Shown: positions 1 through 15,090, numbered from the stretch's first letter. The stretch is DNA of 64,000 nt from Monomorium pharaonis (GCF_013373865.1 NC_050468.1:14715496-14779495); one strand, 5' to 3'. A program made the numbers and translations. The notes: generated from the sequence alone by a model not told the origin.

Positions 1-2399
1 AATAGGCTTTCGCAATTGTATTTTCGTAGTTTCGTAGTTACAGTCTCAATAAGATTGATGAAAACGACTAATCGCGTTTAGAAGTAATAGAGCGTTTATT
101 GAAATGAGAAACTTTTTAAGATTAATGAAATACATTAAATCTATAAGGTTCAACTAAATGAATATTTGATACATTAGTTTACAATAACAATGGGAGAATT
201 AGTCCTAGGATGTTATACTTTTCGGCTTAAATTACATAATGGAGATTAGTGAATTTCTTGTCATACGTTGTTATTTGATTTTTCTATATTTGCTGATAAA
301 AGTATTTTAAAGAGAGAGAAAGCGAAAGAGAGAATATATATATATGTATGATATATACGTTCTTTACACCATATACAAAATATCGAATTGCAATTTATTA
401 GCTTTAATTTTATTTGATGTTAAAAAAATCACATATTTAAATTCTTCGACTACGTCGACTACATCGATGGAAAAATGTAGAAAGACAAAAAAGTGCAGTC
501 CTAAGATATTAATCTCCATCGCCGATGCTCAAGAAGCGGGAAATCGGTCTTCGTTCGCGAGAGGGACGGAATATTCGGTTGAGCGATAGCGAGACGAGAA
601 ATATACTGATATAAAGAAACAAGTTCCGAAAATAGATTCATTTTCTAGTCAGTCATTGTCGATGAACAGTGCCTTATTGACCCAATTCCATTTGGAACGT
701 TATAAGCGTACGACTGCAGAAGAGAAACAGTGGACGATGCGAAGAAATACGGGATTTTTCCCCGTCATGTTACATTGCTTGCTTAGATGACTGAGGGAGA
801 CGTGACTACCGTTCCGATCTTGTTTCTGTCGAAATAAACCTGAATTTAATTTCGACTGAAAATTTCGACTTGCCGGTAAAGACTGCGTTCGATGGAAGGC
901 GAGAAAAAGAGAAAGCTTACGAAAAATTGAGAGCGCGTGGCCGAAGTCACGGATTACATTAATCTATTTTATTATTTGATTTTTTTTTTTTCTAGAATAA
1001 TAGCGATTTGCGATCTACTTTATAGTGATAGTTTTTAACTTTGTCAATGCGTTAGCGTTGTTTTATTACAGAGAACTATTGAAAATGTTACGTGTCGTTA
1101 CGTGGCTCCGTTTTGTTCTTTCGATAAGTGAAAAATTGTAAATAAGTCAATTTGCGCCATAAGAATATGGCGCGTTGCAATATTTTTATTTCGGAATTAC
1201 ATAAATTTTTGTGTTATAGCCATTCGTCCAAATTTTAACGTATAACGTCCGGAACAAGGAAGATGAAAACGATACTCGGCCTATGTCACGTTATGTGCGA
1301 TACTTGCCTTTAAGTCCATAGTGTTAATTAGCGTTCGCGATTAGGATTCTTGAAATAATTATTGTCTGAAGATTAGATTGTTTTATTACCACAGTTTGCT
1401 TGTTTATATATTGTAGTGATATGTTCAAAATTTTATTTTATTTGTTCCTTTTTGGAAGCAAGTTAAATAATGTTAGATTAAAAGAATTGCGCAAATTACA
1501 TTTAACATTTTAGTATCATGTGCATTCAAAAAACTGTTTTCTTCGTTATCACATGATGCATTTGGATCATACGAGGCTCGATGCGTGATATTTGTTAATT
1601 TTAAAGAAAATTGTTTTAAAATTTTTATTAATTTAACTTGTCTTTTTTTGGTTTAGATATAAGAATATATATTATGTCTATATACGGCGACATATATTTC
1701 CTAAAGACACCTTGCACATCGACGATAAATTTAATTGGAAGATACGACGCTTCCGGTAGGCCCTTAGTTGTCATGTAATATGCGTAGAATTTAAGATAGT
1801 CATTTGTTTTTATACTTAGCATATGTCTATTATCTGTAGCGTAAGCGTGCTCGAACACAACGTATTCTTCTGTCCTGATGGATTCAATTCGGGGGAGTCT
1901 GTTGCACACAGTGAACTTCGTCAATTGCGACCTACGAGCTTATGCATTTTAGCCGAATGAGAGAGAAGTATGGAAAATAATTGAGAAAGAGAAAGAGAAG
2001 CGGCGGGTCCGCGGGATATGCGGATGTATTTACGTGAAATTGGAGAGAGAATTTAAAGTAAAGGTCGGTCCAATCTTGAAGGCGGTGAGATGGGAAGAGA
2101 AACGATTGCCCTTCTAGGGTGGAGAGAAAACGAGTTCACATGCGCATTGTGGTACACGACCGCACAAATATTACACTTAAGACACTCACACGACTTACAT
2201 GATAAACACTGCGTATATATATATATATTTTTATTAATTCGCGCGTATAACGGCAAGAGAGAAAAGCAGTTTATATCGGTGTCAGCTGAGAAATTTTTCG
2301 TATGCGGGAAAATGCACGCAGAAACGTATTCACACTGGCAACTACTTTCCTTTCTTCCGTATATCCGCATTCACACGTGTCTGCCAGTGATTTGAAAGT

Positions 2400-2720
2400 T
2401 TGTTTAAGTCCAAATGTATAGTTGTAAACATATATACATATATGCATATGTATGTATATATGCATTTGTAAATAATTTTTTTTTAATATGCAGGACGAAA
2501 TTGAAAGATATTTGTCGTAATGTGTTAGAGTTATATGCATATATATATATATATATAGAAATGTTTGTGTACATATATAATATATTTTACTAATGTATAA
2601 TATATATATAAAATATATAATATATATTATATATAAAATTATTTATGATAATATAATATATAATATATGATATATAACAAGTCATATATATTAAACATAA
2701 TTATATATATACACATACAT
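2400..2720. repeat. AT-dinucleotide-rich low-complexity block
   Basis: Runs of alternating TA/AT with short interruptions, including about ten consecutive AT units near 2540-2558 and many nested TATATA palindromes. It is non-coding and prone to replication slippage. Confidence 0.8.
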
Positions 2721-4805
2721 GTATAGAAAACACACTCGCTGGCACGTATGGTGGAGAAGAAGCAAAACGGTCGGTCGTTATCATAATTTTCACCGAGAAA
2801 AAACCGAGCGAACGAATTGTACGACGGTAGGAATTTGTGTACACGAAAACGCGGAAGAACGGGGCGAGGTGAGGTATTTCCGAGAATCCCGGCACGTATG
2901 CAAGTGAAATGTACTTTTATCGCTCCATGCGAGAAATTCGCGATATACTTATCTTAAATCTTTCTCTCTGCTTCTCGTGGAAAACTTCAGTTTTAATTCT
3001 GGTCCTGGTCGTGACGTGACAAATTGCAATTGCTAAATTTACTCGGATTACAGTGTCGTATCTTTCCTCTCCTGGGCCTGAGAATGCTCGAGATGTGAAT
3101 ATGAATGGAGAACAAGTACATTTCCTCGCAATTTCTCCGGTTCTTTCGCGGCATTAGAAACAACTTCTTCCTAGGCGTCATAAAATGTCACCTATGCACA
3201 AGAAAACGCACAAGATTGTATGAATGAGACTTATAAGGATTCTAGATTAGTGACTTTTAACTTTTAACAATAACCGATTATGGCTACTAAACTATAAACT
3301 GATGTAGACAACAAATAAATCATTTAAAACATACAATTCTTTTATAGACTTCAGAGAAAAATATTTCTCAATTATCTATTTATTTAATATTATCTTTTTA
3401 TTTTTATGACTTTACATATAATTGTATGTGTAATATAATAACGTGAACATTATAGCATGCTTTTGATGAGATATTGGAATATGGTTTTTGACGAGATATT
3501 TCTTTCACAAATTCCACGATCTATAAACTGGAGTTGTCCTTCTTTTGGATCTACATATTTTTTAAACGCGCATAACTTACGTATTTATAATGTCGACAAA
3601 TTATTTTGTATTTAATATTTGTAGCATCGAATTTTATTTGCTTTGAGGATAGATTTGTACTAGGATCTGTAAGTGGTAATCGCTTTAGAGTCAGAATCGA
3701 GAATTCTCAAGAGTAAACATGGAGTCTTCCATAACGAACGCCACGCGAGAAAACTCTTAGAGGCGAATGCCGTTTTGTTCTAGTAATCAAGGGAATTTAT
3801 CGAGACGCCTGTCTCCTAGAAGGAAGAAATTGTTTCTATTCTTATTACGATAAACGCGCGTGCGGCGATCCTATGTGATAATATGTAATGTATTACACTT
3901 ACACACGTACACGCACACACACACACTGTTCTCGCATGCGCGTGGCACAGGAGCACAATAAGATTAGCCCTTTCAGCGCCTCGTATGGCGTCAACTTCGG
4001 TACGATCGGTACTTGATGATGATGCCACGCGTGTCACGTCATGGTATCATACGTCATCGGTGCTAAAGGGCCTCGAGAAGATGACGATATAATATGTTAA
4101 TCTATAAGCAAAGCCCTAACGGCATTTGGACAAACGCCGACAATTTGGCGACGATGCGCGATGAAGTTCCATATTCGACTTAACGACAACTTTCTAAGGT
4201 ACAAGGATAGTGAGAGTCGATAGAATCGAGCCTGAAATACCGATTATGGACCGACACACTTTTAGGGTTCCTGAACTTGATGTCTACAAAAATTATATAC
4301 GTACACGTTATCGAGAGGGTGGCTGGTTTTTTTTTTTTTTTAAGTTTCACGCCGAAAACTCGGAATCGCGTTTTCCAAACCCGATGCGATCGGTCGGTCG
4401 TCGCCGTTATTGCATCAAATCTAGCAAAATGTTTCCTTAAAACTGTGATTGTTTTATCACAAAGCTACTACGTACTTCCATAAGAATGTTTATTATATTT
4501 TATTAGAGGAGAGTGTATTCTTTTAAAAGATATGTATTAGCGTAGAGTATCTCGTACGCGGAGAAATGAGTGAGACGCAATCCCGTGTTCTCGGTGTGAC
4601 ATCGGCAAAACAGCGGAAGTGCCTTCCCCTTGCACTCTATACACCATTCGCACACAGAGGACACACGTTTACAACAAATGCCTACATTTATTTAGACACG
4701 CGACACAGGAGCGAACCACTACAACAAAAAAAAAAAAGAATGAAGCTCTTACACAATATATATATATATATTATATTTATATATCCTCTTATCAAGATAA
4801 ATTAC

Positions 4806-4838
<33 letters not shown>
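4806..4838. repeat. (TA)n followed by (CA)n microsatellite
   Basis: About 13 TA units run directly into a short CA tract. It is a compound dinucleotide microsatellite that creates spurious Tyr/Ile-rich and Thr/His-rich open frames around it. Confidence 0.85.
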
Positions 4839-4993
4839 AACATGTGTTACGTATAATCGTTGTTGCATATAAGTTATACGCGATGCAACGAAAGGAGAAG
4901 GGAAAGAAGGACATACTCCACAAGGTAAACTAATTACACGTGTAGGAAATTATTTTGTGGACTATGTATCTGTATATATACATAACCATATGT

Positions 4994-5021
<28 letters not shown>
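4994..5021. repeat. (CA)n microsatellite
   Basis: Uninterrupted CA dinucleotides of about 14 units, flanked by AT-rich sequence. Confidence 0.9.
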
Positions 5022-5025
<4 letters not shown>

Positions 5026-8000
5026 TTCGAATATGCTAAAATGATGAGAAAGGGAGAGAAACGTTTTATGACTATACACGCATCAGATAGTATTTATTAT
5101 TGTGTATTGTACTGTCTCTTATAATTCTTCTCATTGTACATTATTATACATATACGTATGTAAACATATATACACGCATACCCAGAGCTCACACATATGT
5201 AATACCGATATGTCGAGAGTACATTACGCACGTTCTCGGGAATGTAAAGAGATGCAAAAGTTAGCGCGCATCTTCAACAAATTGTACGCGCGCGCCAACA
5301 GTTCTACTTGGAGTATCCGAAAAAATTCTTTCGTTCGCATTACTTACCATACATTCGTGTTGTGTGTACTCGCGCGTATTTTTATGTGTGTGTGCGCCGA
5401 TGCGATAGACTCGGGATTTAAACATCGTCCTCGCGTGAGGCACGACGAAAAGTGATGAAACGCGACAGCTTGCGCCGACTCGAGATAGAGAGATGTAGTC
5501 GATCTCGTCGGTCTCGAATGCGAACTTTTTTTTTTAGCGCGTGCACGCTCACGGGGTTTGTCAAGGAGTCAGCCAGTATTTGTAATAATAATGCTTGAGA
5601 AATGCATGAATATTTGTTTTATTAATGCTTCTTCTTATTTCATCTCTTTCTATGATAAAAAGAAAAGTGAAACAGAACTTCCCGAGACTCGCTAATCCCT
5701 TGTAATATTTATATTTATACATATATATATTATATATATATATATATATACTTGTGTATTATTCGATATTGCGACCATTATTGCTCACAATCTTAGCCTC
5801 GCTTCCTGCTTCCCTTGTTTTTTAATCTCCTCTCATTCGGAATCTATTCCGACTCGGTGCTTGTATCGTAACCACTTTCTTTTTAATTGTTTCTTCCCCC
5901 TTTCAATTTTCATTATTATTTCGGTGTTTTCATGTCACGCTATTTGTTTGCGTACCGATGTCGTACGATTATTCGCGGATCAGTTACACTTACGTTAATT
6001 TCGACGTTTTTCTTTCCCACGGACGCCCCTGAACCAGAGCGTCCCCTCGCCGTCACGTGCCCTTAGCGAAATTCCTGCCCGTCGTGGCATCCTCGCTCGC
6101 AAAAATCGTTGCGAGGAAATTAATTTCCCGTACGATTTGCGGCGACGGATTTTCCCGACGGATTCCGCCGAGAGCACGCGAGTTACGCCAAGCACGCGAG
6201 TCCTCTTTTTAAAGACTATGTAGATGTTAGCCGCTTTTATTATGGCAAACACCGTAAAAAGAGTGCCATTACAACTCACGACTCGCTGCCCTTTTTTTTA
6301 TTCTTCTTGCCTCTTCTGTCCCTCTGATCTTTATCACTTCTCCTATTACGCCTCCCAACTTTCTTCACACCCTCACGGCTTTTCCCGCGCTTTAGTTGCG
6401 ACATTCTTGAGACACGGAGGAGTTGTATCTGGATATGTTAATATCTCCCGATCATACGTCAATCCCTCTTTCGCCTCTCGATCCCGTTATTCTATACAAT
6501 CGCCACATCAAGCTCCGTTTTCCCCGGCAAAGATGGTTGATCGTCATCGAGAAGAAGGTCGGCGCTCTTATCGCGTTTTATCTCTCGCAAGTCGTATATT
6601 TCGAACGTGGGGTAAGAATAAATTTTGAGACGCGATATGAGTTTCTGCTTATCGTTGATTTCGATCGGTAATCGTGCTAACGAATGGAGTTTCAAGTACG
6701 GCTTTAAATTAAACTCGCGGTTATCGTTGCCTCGATGTGACTCGATATTGTTTACGCTACGTTCGTAGTACACGGCTTCTGCATTTCCGGGAGACGATTT
6801 GAAATTTTGACTCGAGAAAATAGAATACGAAAAAATTGTTCAAAATAACAGTTATTATTCCGATTTATTGATAATTAAAGCATGTGATGTAACGGACTCG
6901 TTTCACTTATTGCGACCTTTTTCAAATATTCTGATATATCCTCACTTCATCATCCTGCATTCCCTTCGCTTCCTTTCCGGCTTTCTTTGTTACTCGCTAA
7001 GCCTGCGTAAGATGTGCGTGTGTGCCTAATGAGCTCTTCCATAATTGCTTGGCACAATGAGCCTCTTGTAAATATAAAATCTTGACGAAAAAGCTGAAGA
7101 TCATAGCTCCAAAATGTAATCGCTTACGCGCACTACTATAGAAAAATTTTTTTTCAGAGACAATATCTATCGCTGCAATGTGTTGGAGTCATTGATCTTC
7201 GCAGATCGTAACGATGCTACGCAACTGCGTGATAAGTTAAGAGGCAGTAAATGACATTTTTATCAGTAATTGATCTCCTTTGTGCAACATTTATTATAAT
7301 TCGCGGAGAGAAAGCGAGAGAGTGAAAGAGTGAGAGAGTAAGAGTGAGAGAGGGAGAAAGAGAGAATATTATAATAAATCCTGAAAATATTTTTATACAA
7401 TGCCACAGACAGTAACAGCCATACATATAATGTTATGGAAAAAAAAAAACTAAAAGTCTAAAAATATATTTCGTCAGTTACAGCCTCGTACTTTATCGCA
7501 ACAAAATAATTTTGCTAGCTGCTTCTAGTCGCGCTTCACTTGCCGCTTCCGCCACGTTCGGCGGGCAGAGCTACATTTCGCAGCGAATCGCAATCGGCAA
7601 ATGATGTGGGCTGCTCTTCTCTTTTGTATTGCCGGCATAATTTCGCTGCGATTACAAACGTATCGATTGTGAACGATTCTATTCGATGTCGCGCGCGACT
7701 ACGACAAGGACATCCGTTCTTGTTTTGAAAAAGTTGACACAAAAAAAAAAATTGTCGAATGCAGTATTGCGACTGTATACGTACACGCGCATCGAGTAAG
7801 CAAACGCAATTACGCGAAATACGTAAACGAAAATGTTTATGGCTCCGCGCTCACGGCACGGGGTGAATTAACCCGGAGCTGCAGTTCCACAATTCGCGGC
7901 GATTCGATTCGTCCATTGCCGTCCTCTCTAATCCTACACGGATACAACAAACGCAAATGATGGATACATGTGAAAAGTATATTTCAGCGCGATTGGATTC

Positions 8001-8093
8001 TCTCGCGCTATTAACGATTCGAACGGCGGCGATCTAGTTACTGCTCGTTTTGTTTGTCGCGCGTTAAACCACTTTAATATTGACAGAAACCAA

Positions 8094-8118
8094 GAGAGAG
8101 AGAGAGAGAGAGAGAGGA
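8094..8118. repeat. (GA)n microsatellite
   Basis: About 11 GA units, continuing as impure GA-rich sequence to roughly 8128. Confidence 0.85.
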
Positions 8119-9344
8119 AGAGAGAGACGGCTTCGCGGTTTCCGGAAATTCTAGTATAGTAGTTTCGCTGTACTGTGTAATACGAGTAAGTCTCACTTGC
8201 TGCGCTCCACGGCTAATAAAAGTTATATGTGCTTTTGTAATATAGCCATCTTCATGATCCTTACTCCAGAATATGTATTTCGCCACTTAATAATAATCAA
8301 TATATCGCTGTCTATTCTTCTTCTGCGCTAAAAAGAATTTGAACGCAAGCGACGCTTCTTGCATACCCGCATACCTGCGCCGATATTAAAACTCGACATG
8401 CAGCACTATTTCCAATGTAAGTATCGCAGTAGCACTTTATTGTATTACATATGCAAAGCTTTTAGCTCCATCGTCATTTATAATTGTACTTATATTCTAT
8501 AATATATATTTAATAGGCTACTTTCTTATAGTGTTGGCACAGAATCACATACTCTGTAGGAGATACGGATTTTATGTGCTTACTTCAGTATTCTGCGTCT
8601 TTTTCCGTATATGACATATACTAGTTTAATAAGTAGCCTCCCCGATTTGCGTGCAGAGTGCATTCCCTGGAGACCAACGTGAGAATCAAATTCGCGAACG
8701 AGAATGTTTAAAGTTTCTGAAAAGATTGCGACATATTTCTGTGAAAAGTACGTAAAACGAATACTATATATTTATCTTGATATATGGGATGTTTCAATTA
8801 AAGATGTTTATTACGGTAATTATAGAGTTAAAGAAAAAACACGGAGATTAAGTTGAGATCTGAGAACATGATGATAAATTGTAACGAACAGTAACTTAAC
8901 GAATAAGGTTTAAAAAGGTTGAACTTTCTGATTAATCTCTTCGACTTTATTGAAACCGCTTATTGTATCACGAGTTGATAAAAAATTTTAAACTTATTGG
9001 AAAGTGAGCTACGTAAATATATAATGAGAGATTTTTAAGAATTAAGAAGATTATAAGGTATCAATTTTTGCTCGAAGCGATTTTGATTTTACACAGATTT
9101 GGCTTTGATACTTTCTGGAAATGCACGTCGATCGCTCCAAATGGGAAGTCATCTGTATCTATTTGCCTGGTCAAACCTCGACAAAACTCGATATAGACAC
9201 TTATACTATACTAGCGCATGCGACACACGGTGTACTTGAAACGCAAAGCTTCATTAGAGGAATGCACGCGAGAGAGCGTACTCGTTCGAAGGTTTCGCTG
9301 TTCCGTGGCCATCTCATTCGGGAGCCAGCCACGATTGTTGTATA

Positions 9345-9551
9345 CACTGACAGAATAGGATACTTGATTCAAATAAACAGATATTTGAGTAGTACCAATA
9401 ACAAATTTTATTTAAAAAAGAAACATAATATTTATTTTAAATAAGTAATATTTAAATGTTGTTTGAAATGAATATTAATTTTTTATGAAAGATGTTATTA
9501 GTACTATTCAAATAACTATTTATTTGAATCAAGTATTCTTTTCTGTCAGTG
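9345..9551. mobile_element. Mariner-type MITE with TA target duplication
   Basis: A 207-bp element whose ends are inverted copies of each other for about 55 bp. It begins CACTGACAGAA and ends with the reverse complement, and both ends are flanked by the dinucleotide TA (9343-9344 and 9552-9553). The terminal CACTG and the TA duplication are typical of Tc1/mariner-derived miniature elements. There is no coding capacity, and the interior is AT-rich. It is closely similar in layout, and partly in sequence (a GATTCAAATAAA motif near the end), to the element at 13469-13688, so the two belong to one family. Confidence 0.82.
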
Positions 9552-10740
9552 TAGACATGTATAGTTTGTTATACTATGCAGTGCCATATATACCTCTTCA
9601 TTCGTTTGCAGCGCAAGAAAATGAATCGGCGTGCGCGTGCGACTCTTCTAACGACAGCGGCTCTGTACGAGACGAATGTGTGCCAGCCAAAGATATATAT
9701 GTATCACACGTATCTATACATATATATACACATTTATACATACATACACGCCACTGATGCATGTTGAAGCGCGATCGTTCATGATCTCTCTTTCAACTTT
9801 CTGTTTCATGCTTGCCTTCGCCTGGATACCCCACCGCACGCGTCTCTCAACCGAAAATTCACCATGTGCATACCGTTTCCACCATCAAATCCCCACCGAC
9901 GCTTTCATCCCTGCCGACGTCCTGTGTGGCCTATGTGGCGCCGATCCAATCTGTCTCTCCAATTGATCTCTCCCGAAACATCTCTACGATCCATCCATGA
10001 CGGCTCTCGTCCGATCCCTCTTCTCGATCGAATTACACTCATGTGGCGATTGTGTGACAACTTTCCTGCTCGTACGTCGAAAATCTTCGCGACCAAAAAA
10101 AAAAAATATATATATATTCGCCACATGGCTTAATCAATATTGGAAAAAAAAAAAAAAAAACGAAACGTTCTATCCGTCGTCTATCCGCAAAACTATCCCC
10201 GTGCGCCTCACGATAAACAACAAATGTGTAATAATGAAACGCGTATGCACGGATCATCAATATGGTTGGTTGCACGCCACTTAAAACCGATGCGAAATCG
10301 TCAATCATTTTTTTTCGCGTTCGTTAACCAATCATGGACGAAACTACGGTGATGGGTTGTCGGTGCTTCTCCTCTCCCGTCTCCCTCTCTTTTTTTTTTT
10401 GTTTCTCACAATCGCCGATCTCGTTTCGTGCGTTGGTGGCCACGCCGAATCGTTTGATAAATATTTGGCAAACGAATGAACAAAATAAAATGACACACGG
10501 ATTCGAACACCGTGCAAAAATGGCGGCTCGCGATAAAATGAAAAATAAACGATATGATAATATCGATTATATATATATATAATACATTTCGTGGATGTGG
10601 GTGGCGGCGACCTGATACATGCGTTCTTGTTCTCTGGCTTTATCACGTGCTTCGATTCCGACCGGTGATTGATTTTTCCCGATTTTGTCTCTATCTGACC
10701 GTGCACACATCTATACATATATATATATATTTAATCTTCC

Positions 10741-10747
10741 ATTTTTG

Positions 10748-10780
<33 letters not shown>

Positions 10781-10812
10781 TATTTATAATGGATATATAT
10801 ATATATATATAC
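10741..10812. repeat. (TA)n microsatellite cluster
   Basis: Two TA runs separated by a short AT-rich spacer. Non-coding. Confidence 0.85.
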
Positions 10813-12417
10813 ATAAACTCTTAAAATGCCACTGGCTTGGTATGTGTGCACCGCCGCCGCATTATTTCGATATGCCCGCCCATCAAATCTCGATGCCCTC
10901 GTGAACAAAATCGGAATTAATGCCTGCGCGGCACACCCCGGTACATGTATCCGCCGTTCAGCGAAATTTAAATTTGTGTATATAATATTGCGTGTACCCG
11001 AATATGCACATGTACGTTTCGCGCACCCTCCACACGCGCGTGGCGACCAACGCTCCGAAATTCCCTCCTCGTTTGCACGACCATGCGTGTGAACAAACTC
11101 GGGGAAAAAAAAACAATAAATAAATAAATGAACGACGGGCGCGACGACAACCCGACGATTTACACTTTCGTTTTCTGTAATTTACGCTTTCATTTTTCTC
11201 GCACTTTTTCACTCGTTACTCGCGTTTACCGGCGCGTTTATCGGAACAACGAACGCGCTGCAACTGCAATTTAACCGACGACTCATCATGTTCCACCGTG
11301 GAGTGCTTGATTAAAAAAAAAAATTATAATAATGATAACAATAATAACAAAAAAAAAACCGCAAAATTAAGTGAATGATACGCATAAAAAAAATTTTGAA
11401 ACTGAATGATAAAACGAATTCGATCTCACTGCCGTACATGTACCTGGATGCTCCTGGAGGACACGCTTCACGCGTGTCTCCTTTTGATCTGGTGCCTTCT
11501 CCACTGAATTCAACCGACTGTGGTAATGAACGATCACCAAAAAAAAAAAAAACTACCGATACTACTTGAAAAAAAAAAACCGTTCGAACACTGCCTCGTT
11601 TGCTGCATGTGGATCGCCTTAGCAGCCTTAGCCACTGTCGGGGCCCAAATGGTCCCCCAAAACGCTCACTGTGTCGTCTACACAGACAGCTGCGGACAGG
11701 TAGACTCATTATTGTAACCAGTTTTTTATCCGGTCTCGAATTTGCATCACAAGCGTCGTTCGGGTATATAATCGGATGAAAGAATTTTTAGTGTGCATGC
11801 GTATCGCCATACTGGCCCCTCTGTTCGGCATGTGTTTCCCTGAAGAACGATTACGAAATCGGCGTAATCACGGCTGGTTCCACTGAAGATCGGACTTCAG
11901 GGTGTCCGTCATTGCCTTCCTCATTTTCGCATTGTTTCTGCATAACATTGCGCGAATGATGAAGCTTCTACACGTTATAACGCTCGTCTCTTTCTTTCTC
12001 TATCTAGATCGATCCTGCGGGATAATCCTCTTTGGATTTTAAAAGTTTGGAAATTACGTGGCGCTCTGATGCAAGCTCGAGCTTTAATTGCTGCTAACCT
12101 TCAAGGTTAACGAGGGAAAAGGATGTTGTCGCGGATGTCGCTCGATGAATGAAACAGCTTTCCTTTTTCTCATGCACTGCTTTAGAACGGCAGGAAAACG
12201 TGACATTCACACCTCTCTTTGTTCGGGGAGCGAAACGTAATCCGCATCTCTCGGTAACCTTGGCTAACACGTAGCTTTCGGGGGCATCTCCCTCACGACT
12301 GCTCACCGCAACTATAACTGCGAATAACCACTGCCTTATCTGGTGTTTGTCTATTATTATTATTATTATTATACCAATAATTATTATGCTATTTCGAAAG
12401 CGTTGTCGTCACCTTCG

Positions 12418-12440
12418 CCCCCCCCCTTGACCCCCCCCAC
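12418..12440. repeat. Poly-C tracts
   Basis: Two runs of eight or nine C residues separated by TTGA, unusual in this AT-rich window. The complementary strand is G-rich, but only two G runs are present, so a stable intramolecular quadruplex is not implied. Confidence 0.7.
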
Positions 12441-13468
12441 AACAAACAACAAACATACACACCCATACATATATAACGTGCACACGACAAATCTAATCAC
12501 GAAGAAAGAGATGCACGCTTCTTATACAGTAATTAGTATGACTAGTACTTTTGCCATATTAAACGGTTTGCCATGTATCTATATATTATACATATACATA
12601 TTATATATCTATCATGCCATTGTCTTGAAACCGCTTGTCTGATTAACGTTGCGCGTTATTTGTGGATGAGGATATTGTCGGGATGTCTTTTAAACATTTC
12701 TTTGTATTTCGTTACGACTGAATCTAATGCTACGTCTGAGAGCAACTTCCATCCTTGTACGCTTCAATATCTACTTGTTTATTTTTTTCTCTCTTGCAGT
12801 GCATCTTACCGCAAGTAGCAATTACGATATGGACAGCTGTTACGAGTGTCGGGCGTATATACTGCATGCTCATTAATATTATAAAGCTAAGGGAGCGCGT
12901 ATATCAAGAAACCAGAGGGCATGAAATATTTATTTCTAGCTCACAAACTTGCTCTCGATATGTGCACATTATGAATCTCTCCTGCTACACATGTCTTAAT
13001 AATCACAATTTTTTATTGCTTGGCATAATTGGATGATTTTTATTTCTAAAGTATTAACTCTTAGAATGCCGAATTTTATGTATAAAGTATCAATGTCTGG
13101 TTTTCCGGACATCTTTCTATATAAAAATTTACAGAAAATTAAAAATGACAATTTTTACTTTTAACTTTATATTTAACGTTATTAAAAATAATTATTTTTT
13201 TACGTTTTCGAATCTGTTATTTAGTCTTTATAAATCGATCTTTTTCTAGCACTGAAAGGGTTACAAACATGTTTCTATTTAAAATATTATAAATATTTTA
13301 AGGTAAAAAGGTGTTGAATTTAACATAAATTTATTAAACTTCAAATTCTCTTCTGATATTTACAATTGATTTTTTTAATGTGGGATTATATCACTTATAT
13401 GTACCCTGTTATTCATTTTATACTAGTATAAAATATATAATAATGAAAACTATATGTAATAATTTATA

Positions 13469-13688
13469 CACTGAGAAAAAAAAAACTAGATTCAAATAAA
13501 TATTTCTTGGAATAGTGCTAACATTATTTTATAGAAAATCAATAATATTTATTTAAAACAACTACTAGTCTTCTATAATTTAGAAAATATTATTTGTTTG
13601 AAATAAATATTATTGATTTTCTATAAAATATGTTATTAGCACTATTCAAAGAAATATTTATTTGTATCTAGCAATTTTTTTCTCAGTG
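13469..13688. mobile_element. Mariner-type MITE with TA target duplication
   Basis: A 220-bp hairpin element starting CACTGAGAAAAAA and ending in the reverse complement, flanked by TA on both sides (13467-13468, 13689-13690). Its arms share a long internal segment (GATTCAAATAAATATTTC near the left end and its complement near the right). It has no ORF. The terminal motif and internal sequence link it to the copy at 9345-9551. Confidence 0.85.
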
Positions 13689-15040
13689 TATATACACATT
13701 CCATCTTTTTATGTATCAAGAAAACTTCAAAAAGTATAACTTTTCAATTTTAATATCAAGTATTTTTATTGTTTTCAAAATTGTCCAATTTTATCATTAA
13801 ACAAGAAGAATTTTAGCAGTTAATTAATCTTTTTTTAAAATACAGTGCTTACTCGTATCCTCTGGTTGGTATCGCATGCATCGCGTTGATATACACACGG
13901 AATTCGCAATATTTACCGTAATTTTCAAATTTAAATGTGTCGTGCGTGCACATGAGTTCGTCGAATTTATAATTATTTAAAACACTAAAAAATTTCCCGA
14001 AAAAATTATTTCGCCGGAGCTGTCCGAATTTTCATTGGGCAATGACAATGGCGTGATTTACGACAAGTAGATTCAAAAGTTGCTGTGAAAGAGTCGGCTT
14101 TTGCGACGGAACATTGACGCAACATTGACGTACAACACTGTTCTTCCATTTAGAACGTTTACGAGTTACGGGTGTGCTCTTGCTTTCCGAATTAGCATAC
14201 ATCTGCGAAAAGTGATGTTATCCCGTTAAAAAAAAGTCGAAGCAAACTGACGCGAACAGAATTCGAGTAATTTTCAATGAAGGACGGGTGTCTGCCTTCG
14301 AAGATCGATCTCGACCGACTTGAGAGTCAAGGCCTTTGTCACGACTTAGAGCAAAGATACACGCAGCTTTCAGTTGAATCGCTCATTTCCGCTTATCTGA
14401 TCAAAGAACGTGTCTATTACGCTTGCACACTGATTGCTTTGGACGCAATTAACTTCCGACTGTGAGGCACAGAAATATAGTATACATGGGCATGGAGTGG
14501 AAAGAAGCGCGTGCGAGCTTACGTTCCGACCGTTATTCGAACCAATCATCATTTCCATTCTGTGACAAGGCTTTCCTCGCGCACGGAAAAAGAATAAAGA
14601 AAACGATCGGACCTGTCGATCGTTGCGCATCTACAAATAGTTTCTTACCCACATATTTTGGCTAGCTCTGTCGTTATGGTTGCGGAGTCGCAGTTGACAT
14701 AGTGTGTTGAACTTATTTGCAGTAGAATATTATTAATTTGACAGCTTTACGACATCCCACATCCATATTATACGATATTGCCGATAACCGCTGACTATCC
14801 AATTTTCCACCCTCCCTCTCCCCCTTTCGCCATTCCTGCCGCTCTCCTCGTCACTTTGGTTCGCTGGCGTGGATCACCCGGAGGATCCTTTTCTCTTCCG
14901 TAGCTTCAGTAGTGAGTGGATGTGTGTGTTTCTCGGTCCTGGGATTCACGCACGCGAACCAAATCGACGGTGAGCCGGCTCTTGGCAGCACATTAACGCT
15001 TGGGTGATGACACTGTTATTATCGTCGCTGATACACGACC

Positions 15041-15090
15041 GCTCGTCGTCGTCGTCGTCACCGGTCCGTCGTCGTCGTCGTCGTCGTCGC
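15041..15090. repeat. (CGT)n trinucleotide repeat
   Basis: Two runs of CGT/GTC units separated by a short CACCGGTC interruption. It lies in a CpG-rich stretch at 14.8-15.2 kb. It could sit in a non-coding exon: a GTGAGC splice-donor-like site lies just upstream near 14970, but no coding frame is supported. Confidence 0.8.

Noticed and set aside
4566..4933. Overlapping + strand ORFs ending in Tyr/Ile and Thr/His repeats
   Set aside because: They are translations of the (TA)n(CA)n microsatellite.
10496..10510. GGATTCGAAC, like a minus-strand tRNA B box
   Set aside because: No matching A box, acceptor stem or cloverleaf could be laid out around it.
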